This document shows, in pieces, positions 35,000-46,716 of a DNA stretch of 64,000 nt (the stretch's first letter is position 1; the number at the start of each line of letters is the position of its first letter). Made by a program: the position numbers and the translations under genes. Source of the stretch: Bimuria novae-zelandiae CBS 107.79 (taxonomy: Eukaryota; Ascomycota; Dothideomycetes; Pleosporales; Didymosphaeriaceae); contig ML976668.1 in assembly GCA_010015655.1 (NCBI GenBank), forward strand, positions 755,734 to 819,733, written 5' to 3'. The notes beneath the pieces are model-generated. The model was not told the origin of the DNA and did no database searches. It worked only from the letters and a program-made list of their open reading frames with translations.

Positions 35000-37900
35000 A
35001 AACCCTGCAGGAAGAAGTCGTGTATTAGGGTCTTAATATAGCTCTATAAATTGCTCCTATTAAATCTTCGCTTTAGTATTTTGGAGGTTTTTAGCTGGCT
35101 CTATAGTTAGTAGGTGGTAGCCTTTCTATTTTACTTTATACTACCACTTCTATCCCCGTCCGCGTCGTCGGCACACTTCTGCTAATATATCTTCTACTTC
35201 CTACATATCTGCGCTATTAGTATCTACCTAAATTAGCAGTGGCTAGTCGTTGTCTTTTATTTAGCTTAGTAAGGGGTCTAATGCTGCTAGTTAGAGTTAG
35301 TTAATATAGAAAATATTATAAGGGCCTAGAGGTGTATTTAGTTAAACTATGTGCGTGTTTATTACCTTAATAACTGTGTACTTCGCGCTCCTCTAGTCTA
35401 GCTTCTTTGATTTTTGGCCTGTAGCAAACTGCTTGTCTAATTTTAGCCATACTTTGTCGCTGACGCGGAGGTGTGGCGCTTCTTAGCGATGCCTATTGGC
35501 TTAACGTTCCTGCTCTTGCTGTTCCTGTGCCATAGATACTTGCGCAAGTTCTACAAGGTAGCGTAGTTTAGTAACAATAGACTCGGCTTTCTCGCGGTCA
35601 GACCTCTCATGTGTAGTGTACTTTCTGCGATTGGCGCCCGCAGGTATCTCTAGCTGTAGTGGGTTAATATTATACCTATGCTAAAGGAAGAAAGGAGACA
35701 TCCTTATCGTTGTTACGTCTCGTCCTTTAATTGCAATTTATGCTAGCGGGCAGAGAGGTGCCCAGTCATTTTGAGCCCAGCTGACAAAGGCTTTTATATA
35801 TGTCTCCCATGTGCTGTTCATGCGCTCTGTTGCTCTATTAGTTTAAGCATAGAATGCTGTGGATAATCGCCGCTTAATCTAAAGAATCTCGCAGAGTCTT
35901 GTCTAGAACACGCTAATAAATTAGCTGCCTTAATCTAACGTAATTACATTAGGAATCTAATAGTAGGCAATAATATACGTAATAAACGCTTACACTACTA
36001 TCTCTATTTCTAGGTTTGCTAGCGGCACAAACACGACGTCTTTACTTAGGTAGTTAGTAATAACTATAAGGTTTATGTTGCTGTTGCTCTCTAGCAAGCC
36101 CTTAACAAAGTCCATTAAGATCTCCTTCTAGATTTGTTCGGGCACTAGCAGGGGTTTTAAAAAGCCTTGTAGACCATCTCTCCACGGTTTTATTCTTCCG
36201 CATGTATCGCAGTTCTGTATATATCGTCGAATATCGTTAGACATTCCTGGCCAAAAGAAGTCTCTTGCAATTATCTTGTATGTAATCTCTCTGCCAGGGT
36301 GCCCAGTAGCCACAGAACAGTGTATCTACTTAATAATAGACGTTCGTAGGGGTTCGTGGTTTGGTACCTATTTTCGTCCTTGGAAGTAGAGCACTTAGTC
36401 CTTAACCTTATATTCTGTAATTAAGTATTTAATCTAGAGTGTAATAGGGAATTTCTATTATCCGCTTTCTACAGCTTAGCGTGCTTCTTAATAAACTAAG
36501 TCTCTCTTAATTAACTTAACCTAGAAGTTCTTAATAGTATCTTAATCTCGTATATCTTCTTAAGTATTTCTTTAAATTGCGGCGGGTAGAGCACGAACTT
36601 TTACAGACATTACTATAATATCTGTCTTTTTATTAGTGTTGTCCAATTCCTTATAGTACGATGTAGTAGGCTTTAAGACTTGTACGAGTCTCCTCTACAG
36701 TCGGTTATCGCTAGTGTCTGCGGGTAGATCCTGCTCTCGCCGGGATAATGCGTCTGCTCGGATATTTTGCTTGCCTGGCCTGTAGAGGATCTCTATATTA
36801 TATCTGCCTAGGATAAGCGACTAGCGAACCTGTCTCTCGTTTAACATTCGCGGCTTTATAAAGTACTCTAAGTTCTTATGGTTAGTAACTACCTTAAACT
36901 TTTCCACTAATTAAAGTTTAGCATCCTATTCTTTAAGTCCTCTAATAACTACTAGTAGTTCTTTATTATAGATTTTATAGTTGCATTCGACAAACGTGTT
37001 CTTTCTTAAGAAGTAGACATAAGGACGTAGGATTCTATTCTTGTCGTATTAAGATAGTACTCTAGCAGTGACATAACTAGACAAGTTGTATTCTATAACT
37101 GTATCGCGGTCTGCTTAGAACTAGGCCAACACTAGTTTAGATATAAAGACTTTCTTAAGTATATCGAAGGCCTTCTATTCCTCTACTATCTATCTGAAGG
37201 TAACGTTGCCTATAAGTCTTGTAAGGGGAGCGGCAATTTGGCCAAAATTTCGGATAAATCGTTAGTAGAAATTAGTAAAGCCTAGAAAGCTTCGTACGCC
37301 CTTAATAGTCTTTGGCGCCTCCTAATCCTTAATAGCTTTAACCTTTTCTAGATTCATGCGTGTGCCCTTCCTAGCTTTAATAATAAAGCTAAGATACTTT
37401 ATAATCTTGACCTTAAACTCGCACTTCTTAATATTAAGATATAACCTAGCTTCTTTTAGCCATGTAAGCACTTTGTTAACTTGCTCGTAATGTTTTTAGA
37501 GAGAACCATTTGTGTAGATAAGGATATTATCAAGATACGCTGTGCAGAAATCGTCTAAATATTCGCAGAGTGTCTAGTTAATATACCGTTGGAATGTGCT
37601 AGGGGCATTCGCTAGTCTAAATAGTATAATAAGCTATTTAAATAATCTAAAACGTGTTTAAAAAGCTATAAGCCACTCGTCCCCTTCTTGGATTTGGATC
37701 TTATAGAAGGCTATAATAACGTCTAGTTTCGTAAACTATCTCGCCTTTGCAATATTGTTTAAAGTCTTGTAAATAAGTAGTAGGGGATACTAGTCCTTTT
37801 TCGTTAAGGCGTTTAGTGCTTTATAGTTAATACATAGTCGCAGTCTACCTCCTGGCTTCTTTGTAAATAGGATTAGCGACGTAGCAGGTAAATTACTTAC

Positions 37901-38700
37901 TTATATAAAACCTTTATTAAGTAGAGATATAAGTTCCTTCCGTAGCACTAGAAGCTCTCCCTTTAACATGTTATATAAAGGTCCCTAAGGGGCTTTAGGC
38001 TTCTTCCCTTTCTTCTCTTCTAGCTTAATTGCGTGGTTAATTCTAGGTTAATACGGCGGCAATTTACTTACTTTTTTAGGATTAAAGAGCGTTATATGCT
38101 TCCTCTAGTGCTTAGAAACTAGAGACAGGACGTCGATCTTTAGCTTAGGCGCTAAGGCCTTGTTAATGTCTGCTAGCGAGGCGGCGAATATCTTTATAGC
38201 TCTCCCTAGATTCTTGTTTTTGCTCTAAGCTATTTTTATTAATCGCTAGAATTCTATGGCGCCAACCTCTTAAATCTCTAGTGGGTGGGCCTTACCTTCT
38301 TAACTACGAATTCTAATACCTAGAGGCCGCAGGTATATTGACTTCTTTACAGGAGTAATAGTAACTTAGTTCTAATTTATTTACAGACGTCCTAGGATAA
38401 TGTCCTCTTTAGCATTATTTAGCGTGATATACGCAAATCTAGTCTTAGTGTAGCTATTTATATTAAACGTAAACTTTGTAACTTCGTTAACCTAGCTAAC
38501 TTAATTATTTACCCCTATAATAAGCTTTCGTGGAATCGCTATGCGCTCGAGTTTAGCTTGTCTTATAACAGAACGGGTTATAAGGGCGTAAGAGAGGTAT
38601 CTAAAGTTAATTAGTGCTAAGGTGTAATTAGTTTAATTAACTAGTACATGTACTGTAAGCGGGGGTGCTAGCATGTTTTTTTTTAAACTTATCCTATTCT
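35000..38700 (-). pseudogene. Gypsy-3 pol with C-terminal chromodomain
   Basis: Minus-strand order from right: protease region near 38600, RT with AYLDNILIYTN near 37530 (YxDD changed to YLDN), RNase H near 36900, and the integrase zinc-binding segment at 36313-36128 (TGHPGREITYKIIARDFFWP, then RRYIQNCDTCGRIKPWRDGL), a 61-codon clean stretch. The chromodomain lies at about 35160-35010 (YKVK.KGYHLLTIEPAKNL, EQFIELY, TRLLPAGFRRGS). Chromodomains steer integration to methylated-H3K9 chromatin in other fungal elements. Confidence 0.88.
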
Positions 38701-40216
38701 GTCCTTGTGTTCTTGCTTACTCGTGAAGGCTCCTGATCGCGACTTTAACCAGGAGCTACTCTTTTTCTAACTTATTATTATTTACTACTGTCGCGTTATC
38801 GTTACCTTCTACCTTTAATTTGGTTTTCGCTTTCGCGGCTCGAGTTAGCTGTTACTTAGGATTCTAAGTAGCTTTTAGAGTATAAGACTTAATTTAGTAG
38901 CCTTTCTTTTTATATTATAAACACAATCTATTATCGCGTTGTTAATTAATCTCCTTTTAAGGGACCTATTTCGCTTATTGCATCTGTGTTTTACTTAGTT
39001 CCTAGTCTATAGAATTAGCAGAAATATTGCTTAAGGTAGTATTCTATAGTAGTGCGTCTCTCTTCTTACTGCTTAGCTTTAACCACTATAGATTGTCTAA
39101 TATAGCAGCAATGTGTGATTATATCTCCTTAATCGTAGTATTCTTAGGAAAGATAGTGCCTGCAAGGGCGGTCCGTAACTCGTAATTAAGAGCGTATAGG
39201 AACATGCTCTTTAGGATAGCATAGTTAAATAGGCTAGCTATTAAAGCTTTTTTATTAAAGTCCTAAATAAAGTTGCGTACGTTATATGTTTTCTACCGCA
39301 TGTTCTAAAGCTTGCTTCTTATAGTCTTAGCCATGTGCGCGTCCTTAAACGCTCTATTAAGATACTAAAAAAACTAATTAAGCGTGCTAGTTACGGCGTA
39401 AATAGATACCTATAGGAAGATACGTGCTCTGGCATTGCCTATTATATAACTAAAAGTGTAGTTAATCGCGAGTTAGTCTGTATAGAACCGTTAAGTCTTA
39501 GACCTTAGCTTTGCTTTAATCTAGTATTTCTATAGTAAATACTGGCTTCGAGTTCCATTAAATGCCTTAGGGTCCTTAAGTCCTTTTGGTTCGTACGCTA
39601 CCGTAGGTGTCGCAGGTGTTGTAGGTGCTGCAGGTGTCGCGGGTGTTATACTAGCAATAGTCGCAGTAGGTGCTAGGACATTAGTACTTTTAATTCTTAC
39701 TATTCGCGCTATAAGTTCGCCTATTTACACTATTATCTACTATATTATCGCTTTAATACTCGAGTTTAGTGGTGTTAGTATTATTTACTAAGATTATCCT
39801 TTATTATCTTATTAAGCGTTTAAAACTCTATAGTAAGTGCTAGTCTCTATCTTACTGCGTTCGTCGTAGTGCTCGGACAGGCGTTTAACCGTCAAAGGTC
39901 CCTGCACTAGCGTTACTCGTTGTTATAGTGCTTAGGCAGGCGTTTAACCGTTAAAGGTCCCTGCACTAGTGTCGCTCGTCGTGGTGCTTAGGCAGGCGTT
40001 TAACTGTTAGAGGTCCCTACACTAGCGTTACTTATTATAGTAGTGCTTACTGCTTAGAAGCAGGTCTTGCAAGTCGTTCTGTTAGGGTAGCTAGGGATTA
40101 ACTATATAGCTTAGTTTGTTACTACTTACTACTTAGAAGCAGGTCTTGTAATTAGTCCGTTAGTAGAGCACTAGGGGACGGCCACACTAGCTACTTAAGA
40201 GTAATTAAATATAAAA
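38700..40216 (-). pseudogene. Gypsy-3 gag and 5' leader
   Basis: A degraded zinc-knuckle region is visible on the minus strand near 38890-38950 in front of pol. The gag body lies at about 39000-39700. The leader towards the right LTR carries tandem repeats. Confidence 0.55.
39862..40038. repeat. 56-59-bp tandem repeat, three copies, in Gypsy-3 leader
   Basis: Three copies with the core ggcgtttaaccgtcaaaggtc spaced 59 and 56 bp apart, differing mainly by C/T and G/A. A second, looser duplication (agcaggtcttg) lies at about 40050-40170. Confidence 0.8.
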
Positions 40217-40431
40217 TGTAAGGGGCTATGCAAAGGTTGCCGATGCCTAGTAATAAGATTATATTTAATAAGGAGTAAACTATCTATAAGTAAGGCCAAA
40301 CTTATATGTGCGCTGTTATTGTTAAGAAGATTCGAGAGATTTCTAAGGCCCTACTCAGTCTAAAGGAGCACTGAGAGTTTCACCGAGGGTTTCACCGAGG
40401 AACAGTACAACAAGGCATCTAGCCTATTACA
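40217..40431 (-). repeat. Gypsy-3 right LTR (5' LTR)
   Basis: 215 bp. The second half keeps GC-rich text (gagagtttcaccgagggtttcaccgag broken up in the left LTR), while the first half is the more mutated; the reverse of the left LTR. Confidence 0.93.
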
Positions 40432-40436
40432 TAGAT

Positions 40437-40870
40437 ATTCACATACGCCTAGTTTTTTTTATAAATTATTACTAAAACTAGCACTACTGGACGCTAAGCT
40501 AGAATTAGACCTAAAACTCGAGAATAAAGAATATAAGGTTAAGGCAATTAGGGACTTATAAAAGATTAGACATTAACATAAGTATCTAGTAAAATAGAAA
40601 GGATGGCTAGAGAGCTATAATATATAAGAACTAGTATAAAACCTTACAAACTATAAGATAGCGCTAGAGAGATTCTATAAAGAGCATCTAGAGGCACCGC
40701 GACTAAATTAGCGAAAAACCTAAATAAGTTAATGAATACAAAATAGTTAAAAAGAATAAATAAGTTAGCTTATAACTAGCCTACGTTAGATATAAGTAAT
40801 AATAATAAAGTTAAAGCAGGGACGCCAGCGGCTATACTCTTAAAAAAAAAGAGAGGTTAGAAATCCTAAC
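40437..40870 (+). pseudogene. Gypsy-2 chromodomain end of pol
   Basis: Plus-strand frame: LLLKLALLDAKLELDL, then NKEYKVKAIRDL and HKYLVK.KGWLESYNI, ELV.NLTNYKIALERFYKEH. This is a typical integrase-linked chromodomain with stops at expected Gln and Trp codons. A purine run (aaaaaaaaagagagg) follows near 40850, possibly the polypurine tract. Confidence 0.85.
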
Positions 40871-40984
40871 TATATAATTTAACTCTTTTAACTTCTTTAT
40901 TAATATAATTTTTTTTTGCTTATAATAATGCTCCTTTTTCTTCATGATTACTAGTATCTCTTCTAGGTTAAGGACCTATGTAGC

Positions 40985-41335
40985 GATTGTTGCTGTAAAG
41001 CGAAAGTCGGGAAAAACACTAATTTAATTGTATGTGTGTAGTAGCTAAGATATATACTGCTAGGCAGACTAGGCAGCAGTAAATAAGTGTAGGCAGTAGT
41101 AACCTAATATAGGTAATAATAAATAATCTAAATACTATTATACACCCCCTTATCCTATAGTCTGTTAATAACGTAAAGATAATCTCTCTTACATATCTAC
41201 TATGCCTTAAAGTTAAGAGTATAGGTTTATAAGGTGTAACTACTTTATAAATTTAGCATGCTTCTAACGTAGTAGCATCTTAATTATACTGTTAGTAGGT
41301 ATCCTATTAGTAAATTACTATTATACGTAGAGGTA
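40985..41335. repeat. possible Copia fragment (LTR plus edge of internal part)
   Basis: A TG...TACA stretch followed by ccccctta resembles the LTR/purine-tract border of the Copia element at 20281. No second copy and no coding match were found, so this is tentative. At about 41340 base composition becomes normal. Confidence 0.25.
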
Positions 41336-41344
41336 TATTGGTGG

Positions 41345-43272
41345 TGGTGGAACCGCATCCGGAAATGGAGGTTTCCTGAGCGGGAAATGGAGGCTCGCTT
41401 GGCAACTCGCCGCTTTTATCTGGCCCGTGCACCGACCTCATCGCATATAAGCACGCTGCCCTCGCCGGTCTACCCTTCTCCATCTATTGTCTCTATGCTC
41501 CTAGCACCCCCTTTCCTCCTAATTGGTCGCTCGGACTCCTTTGTGAGGTATTTTCCCACCTCTTGGCAAATCATGCGACCGTGCAATGCCCGATAGCTCC
41601 AGTTTCCCCCCGCTTTGATGGGCCGACGACGAGGGTACTGCGCCGTGTCTAAGGCAATTCTCGTATTCTCCTTGATGCTCCGCAAGCGACTCTATTCCAC
41701 TCTGGGTTCAGCCGCGAAGGGTCGCTCGCCTTTTTTATGACTGAGCAGTGTTTATGGCATCTACCCTCGACTCCGGCACCGCCTAGGAACAAATTCCGGC
41801 CAACCCTTTGGTTCCCTCTTCCAGGAAAAGCCGCATACTTGCTCGTATCAGAGATTGTCGACCTGCCACGTCATCGATCACGCGGGATGGCGACAGAAGC
41901 GCCTTGCACACCGCGATAACGTCTGAGCGGCAGGGGTCAGACCCGTGCAATATCAGCTGGGCCCTCAACAGTTTCACGGAAATGCAAGCCTCGTGGAAAC
42001 AATTGGCTTAGAATGCCGTTGCTGCAAAGTCAGTCCCACGAGAGCCAGACGAGGCAGACTCAGCTAGGCTACAACCCGCTGTTCGGCCGAGCAGGACGGT
42101 AGTGGCATGTACTCGCCCAGTCTGCACTCGACAGACTGTAGCCTGGGTCCGCATGACTGCTTGCATAACGGCAGGCTGCGTTCCGGCGTCACAGATTCAG
42201 CTACCTCTAACTGAATTTCGCATGATGCGTCTTCTGTGGATTCAGCGGGCAGCTCTGCTGCTGTCTTGCCTCGAACTCGGTCGTTCGATTTTGTTGGCCT
42301 TCACCGGAGCAAAGTAGAGCCAATATAAACCGCCTCCTTCCGTAGCATATTCGCTCGCGAACGGCCTCCAATCCCCGCGCCACTTCTGCCTCCCATCCTT
42401 CGGTTGAACCCCTTTTGGATTCGGATTTGGACCCGCTCCCTGATTTATGCTGATGCCGGACATGCTTGCCCGGTCACGTCACAAATTACCAGCAAGGCAA
42501 CTGAGCCGCCTAGGACGCTTTGCTAGTGTCTCAGCACGAGGGAGCAGACCTGGTTGTAACTTCAGCTAGACAAGCTGGACACTCAGCAATCTTCCGGGAT
42601 TAGCTTCCCCACGGGAGCCCATTGGTCTCAACACGTCCAGTTCCTGTAGAGGATCACACTAGACAAGCATGGCAGATTACGAACCACAATTCAAATAAGC
42701 AAATGGCGGTCAAGCCATGCATCAGCCGAATTGCACTGCCTAGTGGTTGGGGCTTTAGGTGCACGCACGGCAAAGTTGCACTCCGGTGCTTCAGCTCCGT
42801 CAAAATAAAGGGCTATAGTGGGCCTTCGGGCCCGAAAAGGGCATATGTGTGTGTCCACTTCCCTGCAAAGCTGAGTCCGCGTTATGAAAAGCCTCGACGA
42901 GAATTTGAGCCCAGGTGTGGGTTTCGGGGTCGCCGACGAGGTGACTATGCGTGAGAGGTTCGCCCTGAACAGCTTACTATCGAAGGTGCACGCGACATGG
43001 ACTTCTGCTTGCATGGCCTTGAACCGATCCTCGACAGAGAGGCGAGCTGTATGTTGGGGAATGCCCTGCCACATGCAGCGCTGACTCTGCAACTTCCCGT
43101 ACCCAAGATGAGGATTTGCGGAATGGTCACCAACATCCCGTCCGAGAGGAAAGGGGGGTTCATGGGAAGGTTGCATCGCCCCCGCCACCGAATCTGACTC
43201 CGACCTGGCGGTTCGTGGCGTCCCGACCGTCATTTCGCATAGACTGCCGACTGCTGTCTGCCAGAGGGCTAA
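41345..43272. other. GC-balanced DNA, no convincing gene model
   Basis: Many short ORFs overlap on both strands. Minus-strand pieces 42463-42242 (MSGISINQGAGPNPNPKGVQ...), 41977-41783 and 41685-41470 have plausible composition but no splice sites that join them. The longest frame, 43311-42691 minus (206 codons), has no recognisable domain. Upstream exons of the chromodomain gene may also lie here. Confidence 0.35.
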
Positions 43273-45421
43273 GGTTATTTCAAACCAGCTTTTCGACCAC
43301 CTGGTTGGCATGTAGCCGCGGAAGCCGTTGCCTACTTAAACTGCCGCAATTCCCACTTCTTCGAACCATCAGAACGCTGCAAAGCGACGACAGCGGCAAT
43401 AGGAACATGCAACCCGCCTTTTTCTCATCTTCCAATCGAGATTCGATTCGTCCATAAAAAATTTCCTAAGGCGAAGTCGGCCTCTCGACGCATACCTCTA
43501 AAGGGCGTGCCGAATCACGATGACAAAACTCTCAGTATCACCAGCATTCCGCGCTGCGATCCTATTGAAGTCACCCGCTTAGCATACCTAGGTAGGCAAC
43601 CCCTGAAGCCGGTGGAAACTAGACTTAGTCAGAGTAACGTGCCCACAGATGATGGTGCATCAGACGGTCCGATTAGTAACGGTGGCGACCGCGAGGCTGG
43701 AAATGACTGGAGTAGTCCCGCCGATCACGATGACGATTGGACACTCTCTCGCCGGGAGAGAAGCCTCAACTACGAGCAAGATGGGTATCCTAGAGATATT
43801 TTCTCTGTAACGGATGGGAGCCTACATGGCAGTTCTCCTGCTGAGCGTAGTAGCCAAGGCAAGTGAGCCGCTCGAATTGGTGTGCTTACCTGTGACGAGT
43901 CTAACACTGCGCAGAGATCGAAACCGGCATTGACGGCCATCAGATGCACTCGATGGCCGATAACGGTGAGGAAGGTGGGTGCCGTCCGGAAAGAGCAGAC
44001 GCGAGCCCACAGAACACAATGGGCTATCCTGCATCAACGTTGATGGAACCCGAAGTAATTGATTTGACGGATAGAGGTAAGCATAATTCTAGCATTACGC
44101 AGAAACTAAATGGAATTAATGCGGACACAACTGGTGTAGGTGACGAGACTAGCGATAATGACGGACGTGAAGGGGAGAGCGAGTGCCCCTCACAAGGAGC
44201 AGACTCGAACGCACAGAATGCGATGGGCAGTCAAGCACCAACGTTAGAGGAAAACGAAGTTATTGACTGGACAGATTCAGGTAAGCATGCCGCCAACATG
44301 ACGTGTAAACTGAATGGAGCTAACATGGGCGTGAATGGTGCAGGCGATGAGAAAAGTGACGGTGACGACGGTGAAGGGGAGGGCAAGTTTTGGTCACAAG
44401 GAGTAAGGAGCAGCAGCGTTCTACAGGAGGCTCCTGATTCTACAGGGCTTGACGCCACTATAACCCAGTTACTCTCGCCTTTGAGCAGCAACATCCAGCC
44501 GGAGGATGCTGTGCCTCATGGCGATCCACTGCTCATGGCGGGTACCGGCATATCCTCTAGCCGCCAATCAATTCAAAGGCCTAGTGGTCACGCCATCCGG
44601 GATTCCGTGGTCTACTCACGGCAGCCGCATAAGACTAACCAGGCCAGTGATCAAGGTAAGCGCTCACGATTTGCCAATGCCTTTGCGGTGCCTAACAGTA
44701 GCAAGGCAACTCTCCGACGCCTAAGAGCGTCAACAGTGGTGGCCATGGCGATGGCACGCACGATGATGAAGAAGGTGATAGTCACGACCGTAGTATGAGC
44801 GGCGCATCGCCGATTCGGAAACGGAAACGCGGTGGTTCGTTCAATGCTATTGACTGCAAGCGGCATCTTCGCGCATCCAACGAAACATGGAAACGGCAAT
44901 CCACAAACGCCGCACGTGCGCCAAAACAACGAGAACGATATCGCTCCCCGGGTCCTTCGAAACCTCCCCCAGAAGCACGGTCGCGTGCCGATGTTGCTGA
45001 GATAGAGAAAGGGGAAGAAACTGGCGCCAAGAGTACCACCGACAGTGCAAAAAATGAGGCCAACGCCAAAGAATTACAGGCTCTGGGAACAGAGATCAAT
45101 CACGGAAGTGCAAATGACGACGTTGAATACGAGGTAGAGCGGATTCTAGCAGTCCGCCTCCGTCGTGGGAATCTGCAATATCGTGTCCGATGGCTTGAAT
45201 ATGAGGCCGATCCGGAATGGTACAACGCATCTAATTTCAAAAATAGCCCGCACAAGCTCCGTGAGTTCCACGAAGCTAATCGCAATGTGCCAGGTCCTCC
45301 GGGAAGGCTTAGTTATTGGGAACGGTGTTGGGAAGAAGACAAAGATGCATATGATTTTCCAGACGATGATAAGCCTGAAAAGAGCGCACGTCGAGGGTGG
45401 AGGACTATCAAATCGGGTTGA
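43273..45421 (+). CDS. chromodomain protein, multi-exon, 5' end unresolved
   Basis: Three coding blocks join in frame: 43273-43858, 43915-44655 and 44706-45421. The first junction uses a GC-AG intron (donor GCAAGT, branch CTAAC, 56 nt), the second GTAAGC...CAAG (50 nt). The first block is open from 43273 but has no ATG, so a start exon must lie upstream. The middle is Ser/Asp/Glu-rich with 68-residue repeats (EVIDLTDRGKH / EVIDWTDSGKH). A basic stretch (RKRKRGGSF) follows, and the C-terminus is a chromodomain: VEYEVERILAVRLRRGNLQY, RVRWLEYEADPEWYNASNF, then LREFHEANR. Chromodomains bind methylated histone tails; the second aromatic (W of RVRW) is present. It is unlike retroelement chromodomains in context, with introns and no stops. 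Nuclear role inferred. Confidence 0.7.
43945..44400. repeat. 204-bp tandem repeat in the chromodomain gene
   Basis: Units about 204 bp (68 codons) repeat from the GAT-AAC-GGT segment near 43960 to about 44400, two well-matched and one partial copy. Each of the two full units contains a 63-nt GTAAGC...TAG/CAG segment (44077-44139, 44281-44343) that looks like an intron yet keeps the frame open. Confidence 0.75.
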
Positions 45422-46264
45422 GCAAAGATCTGGTTTTTCTAAAACTAATAGAGTGTTGACACTTTCGGTTTCTACAAATAGACTTAGTCTACTCTAATCG
45501 TCTCTCTATTAAACGGTATAGCATCATAAAACGCATTCGTATCTACGGGGGTCATAAGATGTCACGGTTTATGGCTCTTACCCTATGAGATGGGTACTCC
45601 TACCCTCGCTTGATTACTACTCACCTTTCTGAGAGTACTACACCTATCTGGGACTAGCATTGTTTGTGCCTGCGCACATATACCTTCTGTAGCTCCTAGA
45701 TAGTACAAGCTCGCAGCTTCTATTATCAGACGATATGACAATCGTACTGCTCATTATACGCACTTTTTCAAGTGTCGTCTACCATCATCAGTAGAGATAT
45801 GTTCCTTAAGGGTGACTAGGAAGCTCGCGGTCGTAATCGACGAGAATCTAGTATACTTCTAGCACAATACCTACGAGAAACCGCGGAACGCAAAGTCATC
45901 CCAGCCCCATCAGCCGTGGCTCCTTGAAACTTCGGAGCACTGGGCTGGACCTTGGTCTGGACTTGGCCTCTGGCTCGCCGACGATCAGAGAACCGTATGT
46001 TAACTGAAGAGCTTTTCAGGGTCTCGGCGTCAGGTAGTGAGTACAAGGAACAGGGCCTACCAGTCATATCTGCCACCTCCCGTACGCTGCCCTAAGGGGC
46101 GAGAAACAGTCAACATCTAGCGGCTGTAGGACGTGCGACGTGTGCGCAGGTATGCATAAGGTGATTGTGGATGGCCCAGCAGCCTCATGTGGCTGGCCGA
46201 GCGATTATGTTGGGGTGCGCATCGTCTGACGGTGCGCATTGACTGCCAAGATACGGTATCGGTG
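45422..46264. other. intergenic, no supported gene
   Basis: Normal base composition. An 86-codon minus-strand ORF (46076-45816) lacks recognisable features. The segment gcgagaaacagtcaacatctagcggctgtagg near 46100 loosely resembles mutated DNA near 2360, perhaps a shared old repeat. Confidence 0.35.
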
Positions 46265-46542
46265 CTTTGCAAAAGACCGTCCCGACCCACCCGCCTAGCA
46301 AATCAGAGAATAGATTATTGATATCCCTTTTGTCTCCTCAACCACTTTATTGAAATTTCTATAAACTTTATATAGTAGTATAGAGGTAGCCTGATTCTAT
46401 ATTCTACTAAGTTTATAAAGTTTATTATGAAGGAATCGTGAAGATATATAGCTTTAAGACAAGTTAAGGCTCGCTATACTAGAATCTACTTAGTCGTGCC
46501 TATATATACGCAGGAAGTGGGTCGGGACGGTCTTTTGCAAAG
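46265..46542. mobile_element. 278-bp MITE with 26-bp inverted repeats
   Basis: Perfect terminal inverted repeats CTTTGCAAAAGACCGTCC... (46265-46290 and 46517-46542) enclose AT-rich DNA without coding capacity, itself partly palindromic (tataaactttatata / tttataaagtttatt). Target duplication could not be fixed. It lies 174 bp before the start of the kinase-like gene. Confidence 0.85.
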
Positions 46543-46716
46543 CGTTATAAATCGCACGGGCTCCTTTGCACCATAACTCATCCCTTCCTCACGATACTAT
46601 TCGGGTGAAATAGTGGTCTTCGCATCTTGCCTCCGCTCGTACCACAGCCGCTTCCCTGGCCCGCCTGTTATTCTGTCTTAAGCCAACAACACGTTCTTTG
46701 CATCAACTTTCAAATA

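Larger units (their letters stand above)
34732..40431 (-). mobile_element. Gypsy-3 LTR retrotransposon inserted in Gypsy-2
   Basis: 5700 bp; 215-bp LTRs at 34732-34946 and 40217-40431 (TGTAAGG...TATTACA), target duplication tagat at 34727-34731 and 40432-40436. A minus-strand purine tract (agagaggaggggggtaa) touches the left LTR, so the element points left. Gag, pol and a chromodomain are readable on the minus strand. Confidence 0.94.
28886..40980 (+). mobile_element. Gypsy-2, chromodomain LTR retrotransposon split by Gypsy-3
   Basis: Plus-strand coding relics in gag-pol order lie on both sides of Gypsy-3: gag at about 29390-30900, RT/RNase H/integrase at 31300-34726, and the integrase tail with chromodomain at 40437-40870. 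The split falls between the integrase C-terminal fold and the chromodomain. The less mutated stretch 28890-29110, beginning near tgttaccag, may be its 5' LTR, but no matching right LTR was found, so boundaries are approximate. Confidence 0.75.

Noticed and set aside
39862..40038. CRISPR-like array
   Set aside because: Repeats of 56-59 bp without distinct spacers, inside a retrotransposon of a eukaryote.
42691..43311. 206-codon minus-strand ORF
   Set aside because: It overlaps several plus-strand ORFs of similar quality, has no recognisable motif, and its start lies inside the open frame of the chromodomain gene.
45816..46076. 86-codon minus-strand ORF
   Set aside because: Arg/Ser-rich composition without domain, signal or splice context.
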